The notes under the pieces are model-generated. The model was given only the letters and a program-made list of their open reading frames with translations, was not told the DNA's origin and ran no database searches. A program made the translations under genes and the position numbers. A stretch of DNA of 6,911 bases from Thermoprotei archaeon. GTDB lineage: Archaea; Thermoproteota; Thermoprotei; Thermofilales; Thermofilaceae. Of the stretch, positions 1 through 4,725 are shown in pieces (within the stretch, counting starts at the first letter, position 1; every line of letters starts with the position of its first letter). The DNA lies in contig QMRZ01000080.1 in NCBI GenBank assembly GCA_003649495.1, positions 1-6,911 on the forward strand, given 5' to 3'.

Positions 1-1331
1 ACTGCCTCCTTGAAGCCGCTCCTATCCTCTGATAGGATGTCGCAGCCCCTAGCGTAGAGCACCTCAGTACCAGGCGAAACCCTCCTCCTAATACCCTCCA
101 GGACTGTGACGACGTCGCGGGGGTCGCCGAGGCAGTGCCAGCAGCCGAGAGGCGCTTCCCTATCGTCAGCTAGGGGGCCTATCACCGCCAATCTCCTCAA
201 GTCCTTGCGGAGGGGCAGCACGCCATCATTCTTCACGAGCACTATGGCCTTCCTGGCGGCCTCGAGGGCGTACTCCAGGTGTTCCCTGCACTTCACCACC
301 CTCCTAGCCCTCTCGGGGTCGGCGTAGGGGTTCTCGAAGAGGCCCAGCCTGAACTTGAGCGTCAGTATCCGCCTCACCGCCTCATCTATCCTCTCCTCAG
401 GCACTACGCCCTCCCTGACCAGCCTTAGCAGGTGCTTGCGGTAGACGTCCCCCTGCATGTCCATGTCTACGCCAGCTGTGACGGCCAGCTTGGCGGCCTC
501 AGCGCCGTCAGCAGCTATCCCGTGTACCACCAGCTCGCCTATCGCGTTCCAGTCGCTCACCACGAAGCCCTGGAATCCCCACTCACCCCTGAGTATCGTG
601 GTGAGGGTGTACTCGTTCGCCGTAGCTGGCACCCCGTTGAGGTCGTTAAAGGCGCTCATTATCGTGCCCACTCCTGCCGCCACAGCTGCCTTGAAGGGGG
701 GCAGGTAGACCTCCCTCAACGTCCTCTCCGAGATGTCTACCGTATTGTAGTCCCTGCCCCCCTCAGCCGCGCCGTAGGCCACGTAGTGCTTAGCGCAGGC
801 AAGTATCGTGTCTGGGCTGGAGAGGTCATCCCCCTGGAAGCCCTTCACGGCAGCCCACGCCATAACTGAGGCTAGGTAGGGGTCCTCGCCAAAGCCCTCG
901 GCTATCCTCCCCCACCGGGGGTCCCTAGCTATATCGACCATGGGGGCGAAGGTCCACCTAATCCCCTCGGCCGCCGCCTCCCGAGCCGCTATCTCCGCCG
1001 CCCTCCTTACAACCTCGGGGTCCCAAGTGCTGGCGAGGGCCAGGGGGATGGGGAATATAGTCTTGTAGCCGTGTATCACGTCGAGCCCCAGGAGGAGGGG
1101 TATCCCCAGCCTCGACTCCTTGACAGCTATCTCCTGGACCCTATTCACCTCCTCCACGCCCACCACGTTCAGGAGGGAGCCCACAAGCCCCCTCTTAACG
1201 AGATCCTCCAACTCCCTCGAGAAGCCGCTGTACTGGCACATCTGCCCTATCTTCTCCTCAAGCGTCATCCTCCTTAGGAGGTCCTCAACCCGCTCCTCAA
1301 CAGGCCTGCCGGGATCCTTATACGCCTCCAC
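1..1331 (-). CDS. Glycoside hydrolase family 3 (beta-glucosidase-like), 3' end outside window
   Basis: Family 3 enzymes remove beta-linked glucose or related sugars from the non-reducing end of oligosaccharides by a retaining mechanism. About 443 codons are visible. The N-terminal barrel opens with DPGRPVEERVEDLLRRMT and EEKIGQM; AKHYVAYG and IMSAFNDLNGVPA follow. GFVVSDW carries the nucleophile Asp near residue 260. The C-terminal domain begins with KAIVLVKNDGVLPL and runs off the left edge, so the gene is partial by position and shows no internal damage. An in-frame TGA lies just upstream, which leaves only adjacent TTG (1334) and GTG (1331) codons as starts. GTG has a G6 run 8 bases upstream and is preferred. 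I see no signal peptide, so the enzyme is probably cytoplasmic and acts on imported oligosaccharides. A weak TATA-like ATTTAACC lies near 1369. The exact sugar specificity cannot be read from sequence. Confidence 0.93.
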   Translation of the reverse strand, partial: MEAYKDPGRPVEERVEDLLRRMTLEEKIGQMCQYSGFSRELEDLVKRGLVGSLLNVVGVEEVNRVQEIAVKESRLGIPLLLGLDVIHGYKTIFPIPLALASTWDPEVVRRAAEIAAREAAAEGIRWTFAPMVDIARDPRWGRIAEGFGEDPYLASVMAWAAVKGFQGDDLSSPDTILACAKHYVAYGAAEGGRDYNTVDISERTLREVYLPPFKAAVAAGVGTIMSAFNDLNGVPATANEYTLTTILRGEWGFQGFVVSDWNAIGELVVHGIAADGAEAAKLAVTAGVDMDMQGDVYRKHLLRLVREGVVPEERIDEAVRRILTLKFRLGLFENPYADPERARRVVKCREHLEYALEAARKAIVLVKNDGVLPLRKDLRRLAVIGPLADDREAPLGCWHCLGDPRDVVTVLEGIRRRVSPGTEVLYARGCDILSEDRSGFKEA

Positions 1332-1578
1332 CAAGCTAGCCCCCCTTCAACGCTGAGCTCGCTGGTTAAATGATTTTGTGGTTGACTAGTGATCATTCCT
1401 TAACTATCCAAATGGTGTGCAAATACATACGCTTTAGAGGAGTTCTATGAGAAGCTAATAGCCCGCAGAGAGGCGTGCCGGCTTAACACCCTTCATGCAT
1501 ATCGTATTTTTGAATAAATTTTCAACAAATTTAGTAAATGTTAGAGGTTTATAATATTAGGTAGGCAGCGAGTGACCG

Positions 1579-1590
1579 TTAAAAATATTA
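1579..1590 (+). promoter_or_regulatory. TATA box for the candidate RNA
   Basis: TTAAAAATATTA stands in an A/T-rich tract. Its centre is about 26 bases before position 1610, where the 12-base helix begins. That is the standard archaeal distance from TATA box to transcript start, so transcription would begin on the first base of the helix. A second box at about 1548-1557 (TTTATAATAT) would start a transcript near 1578. Confidence 0.45.
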
Positions 1591-1609
1591 ATGGGCTCTC
1601 AGGATCAGA

Positions 1610-1694
1610 GCGGGGGCCGCCGTAAATGGCTTCAGCGGGGCTCGAGGCCTACCCGCTGTAGGGGGGCCCAGCCCCCGGCCATGGCGGCCCCCGC
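1610..1694 (+). ncRNA. Candidate structured small RNA, class unknown
   Basis: The block is closed by a perfect 12-base helix: GCGGGGGCCGCC at 1610-1621 pairs with GGCGGCCCCCGC at 1683-1694. Inside, ATGGC (about 1626-1630) pairs with GCCAT, which lies directly against the outer helix. Two further hairpins sit in the centre: AGCGGG with CCCGCT, and GGGGGC with GCCCCC around a CCA loop. The result is a branched, very GC-rich fold of tRNA-like size. It is not a tRNA, since no T-loop motif is present on either strand. I also see no C/D boxes, hammerhead core or RNase P core. No long T run follows, so the 3' end is uncertain. The strand is inferred from the TATA box. A palindromic mobile remnant is the main alternative. 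Confidence 0.4.
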
Positions 1695-1740
1695 TACCCT
1701 GAATCCATGCCTGCTCTCAGGGGGACTTAAAACCTCGAGG

Positions 1741-1982
1741 CTAAGCCGTTGAAGGCTTTACTGCCTCCAGTAGCCTCCTCAGCTCCCTGCTGAGTCGCTC
1801 GTACTCCCCGACTCCCTCCTCTGCGAGCTCCACGAGCGCTCTAAGCCCTGAGGGGGCTAGGATCTTCCTGGTGATCACGTAGCCCTCTTCTCCGCGTCCC
1901 TCGACTTGCTATCCACACCGCCTCCAAGAGAGTTCAGCACACGCCTCAGCTTAGACTCAAAGTGAACGTGGACTAAAGTCCC
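1741..1982 (-). pseudogene. Broken small gene, unrecognised (possibly a winged-helix regulator)
   Basis: Two coding-like minus-strand frames meet end to end. The first (about 1982 to 1875) reads HVHFESKLRRVLNSLGG and ends at TGA 1877-1875. The second (1908 to 1741) reads GEEGYVITRKILAPSGLRAL, followed by an amphipathic helix ending ERLSRELRRLLEAV and a TAG at 1743-1741. Codon use in both (AGG, GAG, CTC, third-base G/C) matches the neighbours. A one-base shift near 1880-1905 would join them, and an in-frame TAG at 1985-1983 ends the first frame on its upstream side. The second frame alone could be read from GTG 1878 as 45 residues. Helix, short beta hairpin and terminal coiled helix fit a small winged-helix regulator, but that is a guess from shape. 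It lies just downstream of the permease gene on the same strand. Confidence 0.4.
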
Positions 1983-2036
1983 CTACAGCTCAGTAGCCCT
2001 CGTCTTTTTGTGACGCGTACGGTGCGCCTCCTAGAG

Positions 2037-2831
2037 TTAAGTGAGGGCCTTGAGGAGCATCCACAAGGCTGCGGCCACTAGGATGGCTGAGAAGCCCTTC
2101 CTGAGCCTCCTCTCCCCCACCCTAGCGTGGAGCCTAGACCCTATCTGGGAGCCCAGGATCACGGCTGCCCCGAAGGCTAGGCCGAGCGTGGGGTCGAAGC
2201 CCCCCTTTAGCACGTGGCCCGCGAAGGACATTGAGGACGACGCCAGCACTAGGAAGGTGTTAGTCCCCATGGCTACCCTGATCGGCATCCCCCCAGCTAG
2301 CACGCAGATGGGGATTATCAGCCCCCCACCAGATATCCCTGCCATCCCGGCTGTGAAGGCGGCTAGGGACACTGAGGGGATCACGTACACGAGGTTGAAG
2401 TAGTACTCCACGCCCCCAGCCCTCCTCCTCCACATACCCCAGCCCCCCGGCGCGGCCCTGACCGATAAGCCCCTGTAGAGGAGGGGGGCTGAGGCCAGGA
2501 GGAAGCCTGAGAAGGTGAGCTTGAGGAGGCGCGGCGGGATCCTGTAGGACACGTAGCCGCCCAGGAAGGAGGAGAAGCCTATCACCGCGCCCAGGAGTAG
2601 CGCAACCCCCCAGTCGACGAGCCTGTGCCTCCTATGGTAGACTAGGAGCATGGAGAGCCCCTGGAGCATTATTATGAAGAGGTTGACTCCAGCTGCCGTG
2701 TAGTAGGCCACCGGTAGCAGGGAGATCATTATGGGTAGGTAGAACTCGCCACCCCCTCTCCCGAACATCGAGAACACCAGCGAGGTAGCGAATATGCCGA
2801 CAGCCGCCACCACAATCGCGGAGAGGGGCAT
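2037..2831 (-). CDS. TauE/SafE family anion permease
   Basis: This is a polytopic membrane protein of 264 residues, normal for the TauE/SafE (DUF81) family, whose members move sulfite, sulfonates or other small organic anions across the cytoplasmic membrane. Seven or eight hydrophobic segments fall into two half-repeats. The first half has FGRGGGEFYLPIMISLLP; the second has the matching GMAGISGGGLIIPICVLAGG, then AMGTNTFLVLASSSMSFAGH and GSQIGSRLHARV. The half-repeats are joined by a basic loop (about residues 120-140). I chose ATG 2831 because GGTGA lies 5 bases upstream of it and the first membrane helix follows at once. A GTG at 2858 would add nine residues but has no ribosome site and lies inside a palindrome near the predicted transcript start. 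The substrate cannot be told. It is divergently transcribed from the MNT-HEPN pair. Confidence 0.88.
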   Translation of the reverse strand: MPLSAIVVAAVGIFATSLVFSMFGRGGGEFYLPIMISLLPVAYYTAAGVNLFIIMLQGLSMLLVYHRRHRLVDWGVALLLGAVIGFSSFLGGYVSYRIPPRLLKLTFSGFLLASAPLLYRGLSVRAAPGGWGMWRRRAGGVEYYFNLVYVIPSVSLAAFTAGMAGISGGGLIIPICVLAGGMPIRVAMGTNTFLVLASSSMSFAGHVLKGGFDPTLGLAFGAAVILGSQIGSRLHARVGERRLRKGFSAILVAAALWMLLKALT

Positions 2832-2841
2832 CGCCCTCACC

Positions 2842-2863
2842 ATTACGTGCTGTTGCACGTAAT
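2842..2863. promoter_or_regulatory. Perfect 9+9 palindrome, probable operator of the permease gene
   Basis: ATTACGTGC at 2842-2850 and GCACGTAAT at 2855-2863 are exact reverse complements around a TGTT spacer. The palindrome ends 11 bases before the preferred permease start and covers the transcript start predicted from the TATA-like box at 2875-2882. This position suits a dimeric repressor blocking RNA polymerase. An RNA hairpin in the leader is the alternative. Confidence 0.55.
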
Positions 2864-2874
2864 CACGAGGTGGT

Positions 2875-2882
2875 AGATAAGG
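2875..2882 (-). promoter_or_regulatory. TATA-like box for the permease gene
   Basis: The minus strand reads CTTATCTA here. Counting about 26 bases downstream puts the transcript start near 2853, inside the palindrome and about 20 bases before ATG 2831. This supports the shorter protein start. The box is weak. The stronger A/T motif at 2909-2917 could also serve this gene with a longer leader. Confidence 0.35.
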
Positions 2883-2908
2883 CTTTCTAGGCCGTGCAGC
2901 CGTGAAAT

Positions 2909-2917
2909 CTATTATAG
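2909..2917 (+). promoter_or_regulatory. TATA box for the MNT-HEPN operon
   Basis: CTATTATAG is the only A/T-rich motif in the divergent region at a suitable distance. It predicts a plus-strand start close to 2939, just before ATG 2946. The motif is nearly symmetrical, so it could also direct minus-strand transcription toward the permease. Confidence 0.45.
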
Positions 2918-2945
2918 CGCCTGGCCACTACTCCCTGGTGCTGGA

Positions 2946-3488
2946 ATGGGCAACGCCGCGAGAGGTGGCGCGCCTAAGTGGCGCAGAGGGCTCTCGGCTG
3001 TAGCCGAGCCCTACCGGATGGTGCTCGAGAAGCTGCTCAGAGCTCTCGAGAAGAGGCTGGGCGAGCGGCTCGTGTCCGTAGTGGTGTACGGCTCCGTGGC
3101 GCGGGGGGAGGCTGGGAGGGATAGTGACCTGGATATCCTCATAGTGGCTGAGGGCTTGCCCAAGAGGAGGTTTGAGAGGCAGGACATCTTCATGGAGGTT
3201 GAGAGCGAGGTTGAGCCGTTGCTCGCCAGGCTCGAGGAGGAGGGGTACCACGTGGAGCTATCCCCCATACTCAAGACGCCCGAGGAGGCTAGGCGCGTCA
3301 CCCCCCTCTACCTCGACATGGTTGAGGACGCCATCATCATCTACGATAGGCGCGGCTTCTTCGAGGAGATCCTGGAGAGGCTGAGGAGGAGGCTCGAGGA
3401 GCTGGGGGCTGAGAGAGTTAGGCTGGGGAAGCTATGGTACTGGAGGCTTAAGCGCGACTACAAGTTCGGCGAGGTGATCGAGTTATGA
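2946..3488 (+). CDS. MNT-type nucleotidyltransferase, antitoxin of a HEPN-MNT pair
   Basis: This 180-residue protein has a minimal nucleotidyltransferase domain. GSVARGEAGRDSDLD (residues 49-63) matches the GS-x10-DxD signature exactly: G49 and S50 hold the phosphates and D61 and D63 bind metal. The strand ILIVAEG follows, and a likely third-strand region reads YHVELSPIL. A basic helical tail (ERLRRRLEEL and beyond) follows the catalytic domain. In characterised MntA-HepT pairs this enzyme silences its HEPN partner by adding AMP groups to a tyrosine near the partner's active site; that role is inferred here from family and context. ATG 2946 has GGTG at 2937-2940, 5 bases upstream. The stop codon overlaps the start of the HEPN gene (ATGA), so the two are translationally coupled. 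Confidence 0.88.
   Translation: MGNAARGGAPKWRRGLSAVAEPYRMVLEKLLRALEKRLGERLVSVVVYGSVARGEAGRDSDLDILIVAEGLPKRRFERQDIFMEVESEVEPLLARLEEEGYHVELSPILKTPEEARRVTPLYLDMVEDAIIIYDRRGFFEEILERLRRRLEELGAERVRLGKLWYWRLKRDYKFGEVIEL
3471..3477 (+). promoter_or_regulatory. Internal ribosome site for the HEPN gene
   Basis: GAGGTGA lies within the last codons of the MNT gene, 7 bases before ATG 3485. It is almost the full complement of the archaeal 16S tail, and it fixes the HEPN start at the ATGA overlap. Confidence 0.7.
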
Positions 3489-3913
3489 GGAACACGGATA
3501 TGGCCGCCTCCTACGTCAGGCAGGCTGAGGAGAGGCTCCACCACGCTAGGGAAGCCCTGGAGAGGGGCAGCTACCCATACGTCATTAGGCAGTGCCAGGA
3601 GGCAGTGGAGCTCCTGCTCAAAGCCGCGCTGCGGCTAGTGGGTGTAGAGCCTCCCCGATGGCACGACGTAGGCCCCGTGCTGAGGAGGGAGGCGCAGCGC
3701 TTCCCCCACTGGTTCAGGAGGGACGTAGCGGTGATGGCCAGATACTCGAGGAGGCTAAGGAGGGAGCGCGAGCCCAGCATGTACGGCGATGAGGAGACGG
3801 GCCTGCCGCCCGAGGCCATATACGACTACGAAGACGCCAGAGAGGCGCTCGAAATGGCCGAGTACGTGTATGAGAGGGTTAAGAAGCTCCTAGATGAGTA
3901 TCCACGTACGTGA
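3485..3913 (+). CDS. HEPN domain protein, toxin-like partner of the MNT protein
   Basis: This is a 142-residue all-helical HEPN protein, usual length for the family. The first helix pair (about residues 7-52) contains the typical QAEERLHHAREALERG and YVIRQCQEAVELLLKAAL. A conserved WHDVGPVL follows at 59-66. HEPN toxins are metal-independent RNases using an R-x4-6-H motif, often R-x4-H-x-Y in HepT proteins. Here the matching site reads RREREPSMYGD: R93 and Y100 are kept, but the histidine position is Ser98. Y100 aligns with the tyrosine modified by MntA enzymes. The protein may therefore be a weak RNase, a non-nuclease HEPN, or use another residue such as H60. The start is fixed by a strong ribosome site and a 4-base overlap with the MNT gene; both probably come from one transcript. 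Confidence 0.88.
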   Translation: MRNTDMAASYVRQAEERLHHAREALERGSYPYVIRQCQEAVELLLKAALRLVGVEPPRWHDVGPVLRREAQRFPHWFRRDVAVMARYSRRLRREREPSMYGDEETGLPPEAIYDYEDAREALEMAEYVYERVKKLLDEYPRT

Positions 3914-3924
3914 GGCGCCCGCAC

Positions 3925-4020
3925 CTAGCTCCTGGATGCCCTCAACGCCGGCATCTGAGCGCTCTCAGGAGCCTCTCGGGCGCAGTCGCCATAAATGATG
4001 AGCTTGTCGTAGAGCATCAC
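3925..4020 (-). pseudogene. Short coding remnant, unrecognised
   Basis: A minus-strand frame starting GTG-ATG reads VMLYDKLIIYGDCAREAPES and ends at TAG 3927-3925, 31 codons in all. Codon use resembles the neighbouring genes. In frame upstream only YSGFT and a few codons remain before a TAA at 4044-4042. It may be the C-terminal scrap of a lost gene. The rest of 3914-4152 shows no other gene. A genuine tiny gene is possible but no ribosome site is obvious. Confidence 0.25.
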
Positions 4021-4122
4021 CGTGAAGCCGCTGTAAGGCGCTTACCTGGGCGCTCCCTCGGATCGGCTACACGTGCCTGACCCCATTATGCGCGTTAAAA
4101 TCCCTTCAGCTCTGAGCTGGGC

Positions 4123-4130
4123 TTTATATG
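4123..4130 (+). promoter_or_regulatory. TATA box giving a leaderless start at 4153
   Basis: TTTATATG is centred about 26 bases before ATG 4153, so the transcript should begin on or next to the start codon. A small dyad, CAGCT-CTG-AGCTG at 4107-4119, lies just upstream and overlaps the expected TFB/regulator zone. Confidence 0.6.
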
Positions 4131-4343
4131 GGAGCCGAGCCTCTGCGAGTTGATGTGGCTACTTGACGCTGCCCTCGGGAGGGCGGTTAGGATAGGCAGG
4201 GGTGAGAGGGGCTCCGTAGTGCTGTGCACTGGCGGCGCTGAAGCCCCTGAGGTGTGGGTTGAGGAGAACGAGTGGAGGCTAGCGGTGAAGCTCGAGTCAA
4301 AGCCTGGTAGGGTGGTGGTAGAGGCCTATGTGCCGTTCGCCCA

Positions 4344-4392
4344 ATCCGTAGCTTCATGTATCGAATTATATCGCTTCGCATCTGCTACGGAT
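4344..4392. repeat. 49-base hairpin element inside a gene
   Basis: ATCCGTAGC at 4344-4352 and GCTACGGAT at 4384-4392 are exact reverse complements around a 31-base centre. Further pairing is possible inside: ATG 4356-4358 with CAT 4379-4381, and CGAA 4362-4365 with TTCG 4375-4378. The centre is A/T-rich in contrast to the flanks. No clear target duplication is seen. It resembles a very small palindromic transposable or REP-like element. Confidence 0.5.
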
Positions 4393-4534
4393 GGGTTCAT
4401 CGCGGCTCTCCATCCCCTCCACCCCGCCTACGGGAGCCGCGCTCCCCTCGGCGAAGAGGAGGTTCATGTACAGAGTCCCCCTCGCCAGGCTCATCGAGTT
4501 CATCCCTAGCCCGACGTTATATACTACGGAAAAG

Positions 4535-4543
4535 CTTATAAAA
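4535..4543 (+). promoter_or_regulatory. TATA box for the AbrB-like/tnpB pair
   Basis: CTTATAAAA is a near-ideal archaeal TATA box. It predicts a transcript start near 4565, about 14 bases before ATG 4579, leaving room for the G-rich ribosome site GGGGGCGG. Confidence 0.6.
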
Positions 4544-4578
4544 TTTTCTGTAATAATGTGGGAGTAGTGGGGGCGGTT

Positions 4579-4725
4579 ATGCCTGAGGAGTACGTGTTTC
4601 ATGCTAGGATTTCGAGGACGAGCCACGGGCTACTCTGCATCTACATCCCCAAGGAGCTTAGCGAGAAGATGAGGCACCTCCACCGCAGGAGGGTGATAGT
4701 GCGTGTCACGGTGCCTGACAAGTAG
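4579..4725 (+). CDS. Small AbrB/SpoVT-like DNA-binding protein
   Basis: This 48-residue protein reads, in order, VFHARISRTSHG, LLCIYIPKELSEKM and RRRVIVRVTVPD. A strand, a turn, the motif IYIPKEL and a final strand form the usual swapped-hairpin barrel half of AbrB/SpoVT-type proteins, which bind DNA as dimers and often act as autorepressors or antitoxins. The length is close to the minimum for one such domain. A strong TATA box lies 36-44 bases upstream and a G-rich ribosome site ends 2 bases before ATG. Its last 23 bases overlap the start of tnpB, so the two are almost certainly co-transcribed. It may repress the promoter of the element; that is inference. Whether it belongs to the mobile element depends on where the left end lies. 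Confidence 0.65.
   Translation: MPEEYVFHARISRTSHGLLCIYIPKELSEKMRHLHRRRVIVRVTVPDK
4688..4696 (+). promoter_or_regulatory. Strong ribosome site for tnpB
   Basis: GGAGGGTGA lies within the AbrB-like gene, 6 bases before GTG 4703. It decides in favour of this start over the later in-frame TTG 4727 and GTG 4745. Confidence 0.6.

Larger units (their letters stand above)
1335..1740. other. Gene-free stretch with A/T-rich promoter tract
   Basis: No convincing protein gene is present. The part nearest the glycoside hydrolase should hold that gene's minus-strand promoter. From about 1500 to 1592 the DNA becomes very A/T-rich, unlike its surroundings, and contains two plus-strand TATA-like boxes (about 1548-1557 and 1579-1590). 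These are followed by the self-complementary block listed separately at 1610-1694. A 38-codon open frame at 1404-1517 has no start codon. Confidence 0.6.
4153..4567 (+). pseudogene. Unrecognised gene interrupted by a 49-base hairpin element
   Basis: I do not recognise the product. From ATG 4153 one frame reads MWLLDAALGRAVRIGRGERG and is coding-like up to VVVEAYVPFAQ near 4343. If reading continues in that frame, codon use changes (CAT, CAG, CGC in place of AGG) and a stop comes at 4507-4509. A different frame is strongly coding-like from about 4391: SAKRRFMYRVPLARLIEFIP, running to TAG 4565-4567. The switch coincides with a palindromic block at 4344-4392. That block is 49 bases, one more than a multiple of three; removing it joins the frames into about 121 residues. 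The start is supported by a TATA box at leaderless distance, with TTG 4150 an in-frame alternative. The last 15 or so codons are A/T-rich and contain the TATA box of the next gene, so the true 3' end may also have been replaced by the tnpB element. Confidence 0.5.

Noticed and set aside
432..869. Plus-strand open frame of 145 codons
   Set aside because: It is antisense to the glycoside hydrolase, whose motifs are unmistakable; the frame is a by-product of GC-rich codon use.
1404..1517. Plus-strand open frame reading YALEEFYEKLIARREACRL
   Set aside because: It looks somewhat protein-like but has no start codon, no ribosome site and ends in the A/T-rich tract.
1610..1694. tRNA gene
   Set aside because: Size and GC-rich closing stem suggested one, but no TTCRANY T-loop, D-arm or anticodon arm can be laid out on either strand.
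2001..2010. Terminator T run on the plus strand
   Set aside because: Only five T in a row, and no plus-strand gene ends close by.
2928..3251. Minus-strand open frame of 107 codons
   Set aside because: Shadow of the MNT gene, which has an exact family signature on the plus strand.
4366..4626. Minus-strand open frame that might be the missing amidohydrolase C-terminus
   Set aside because: Its residues show none of the expected Gly-x-Asp or following helical segments, and it lies opposite coding-like plus-strand sequence.
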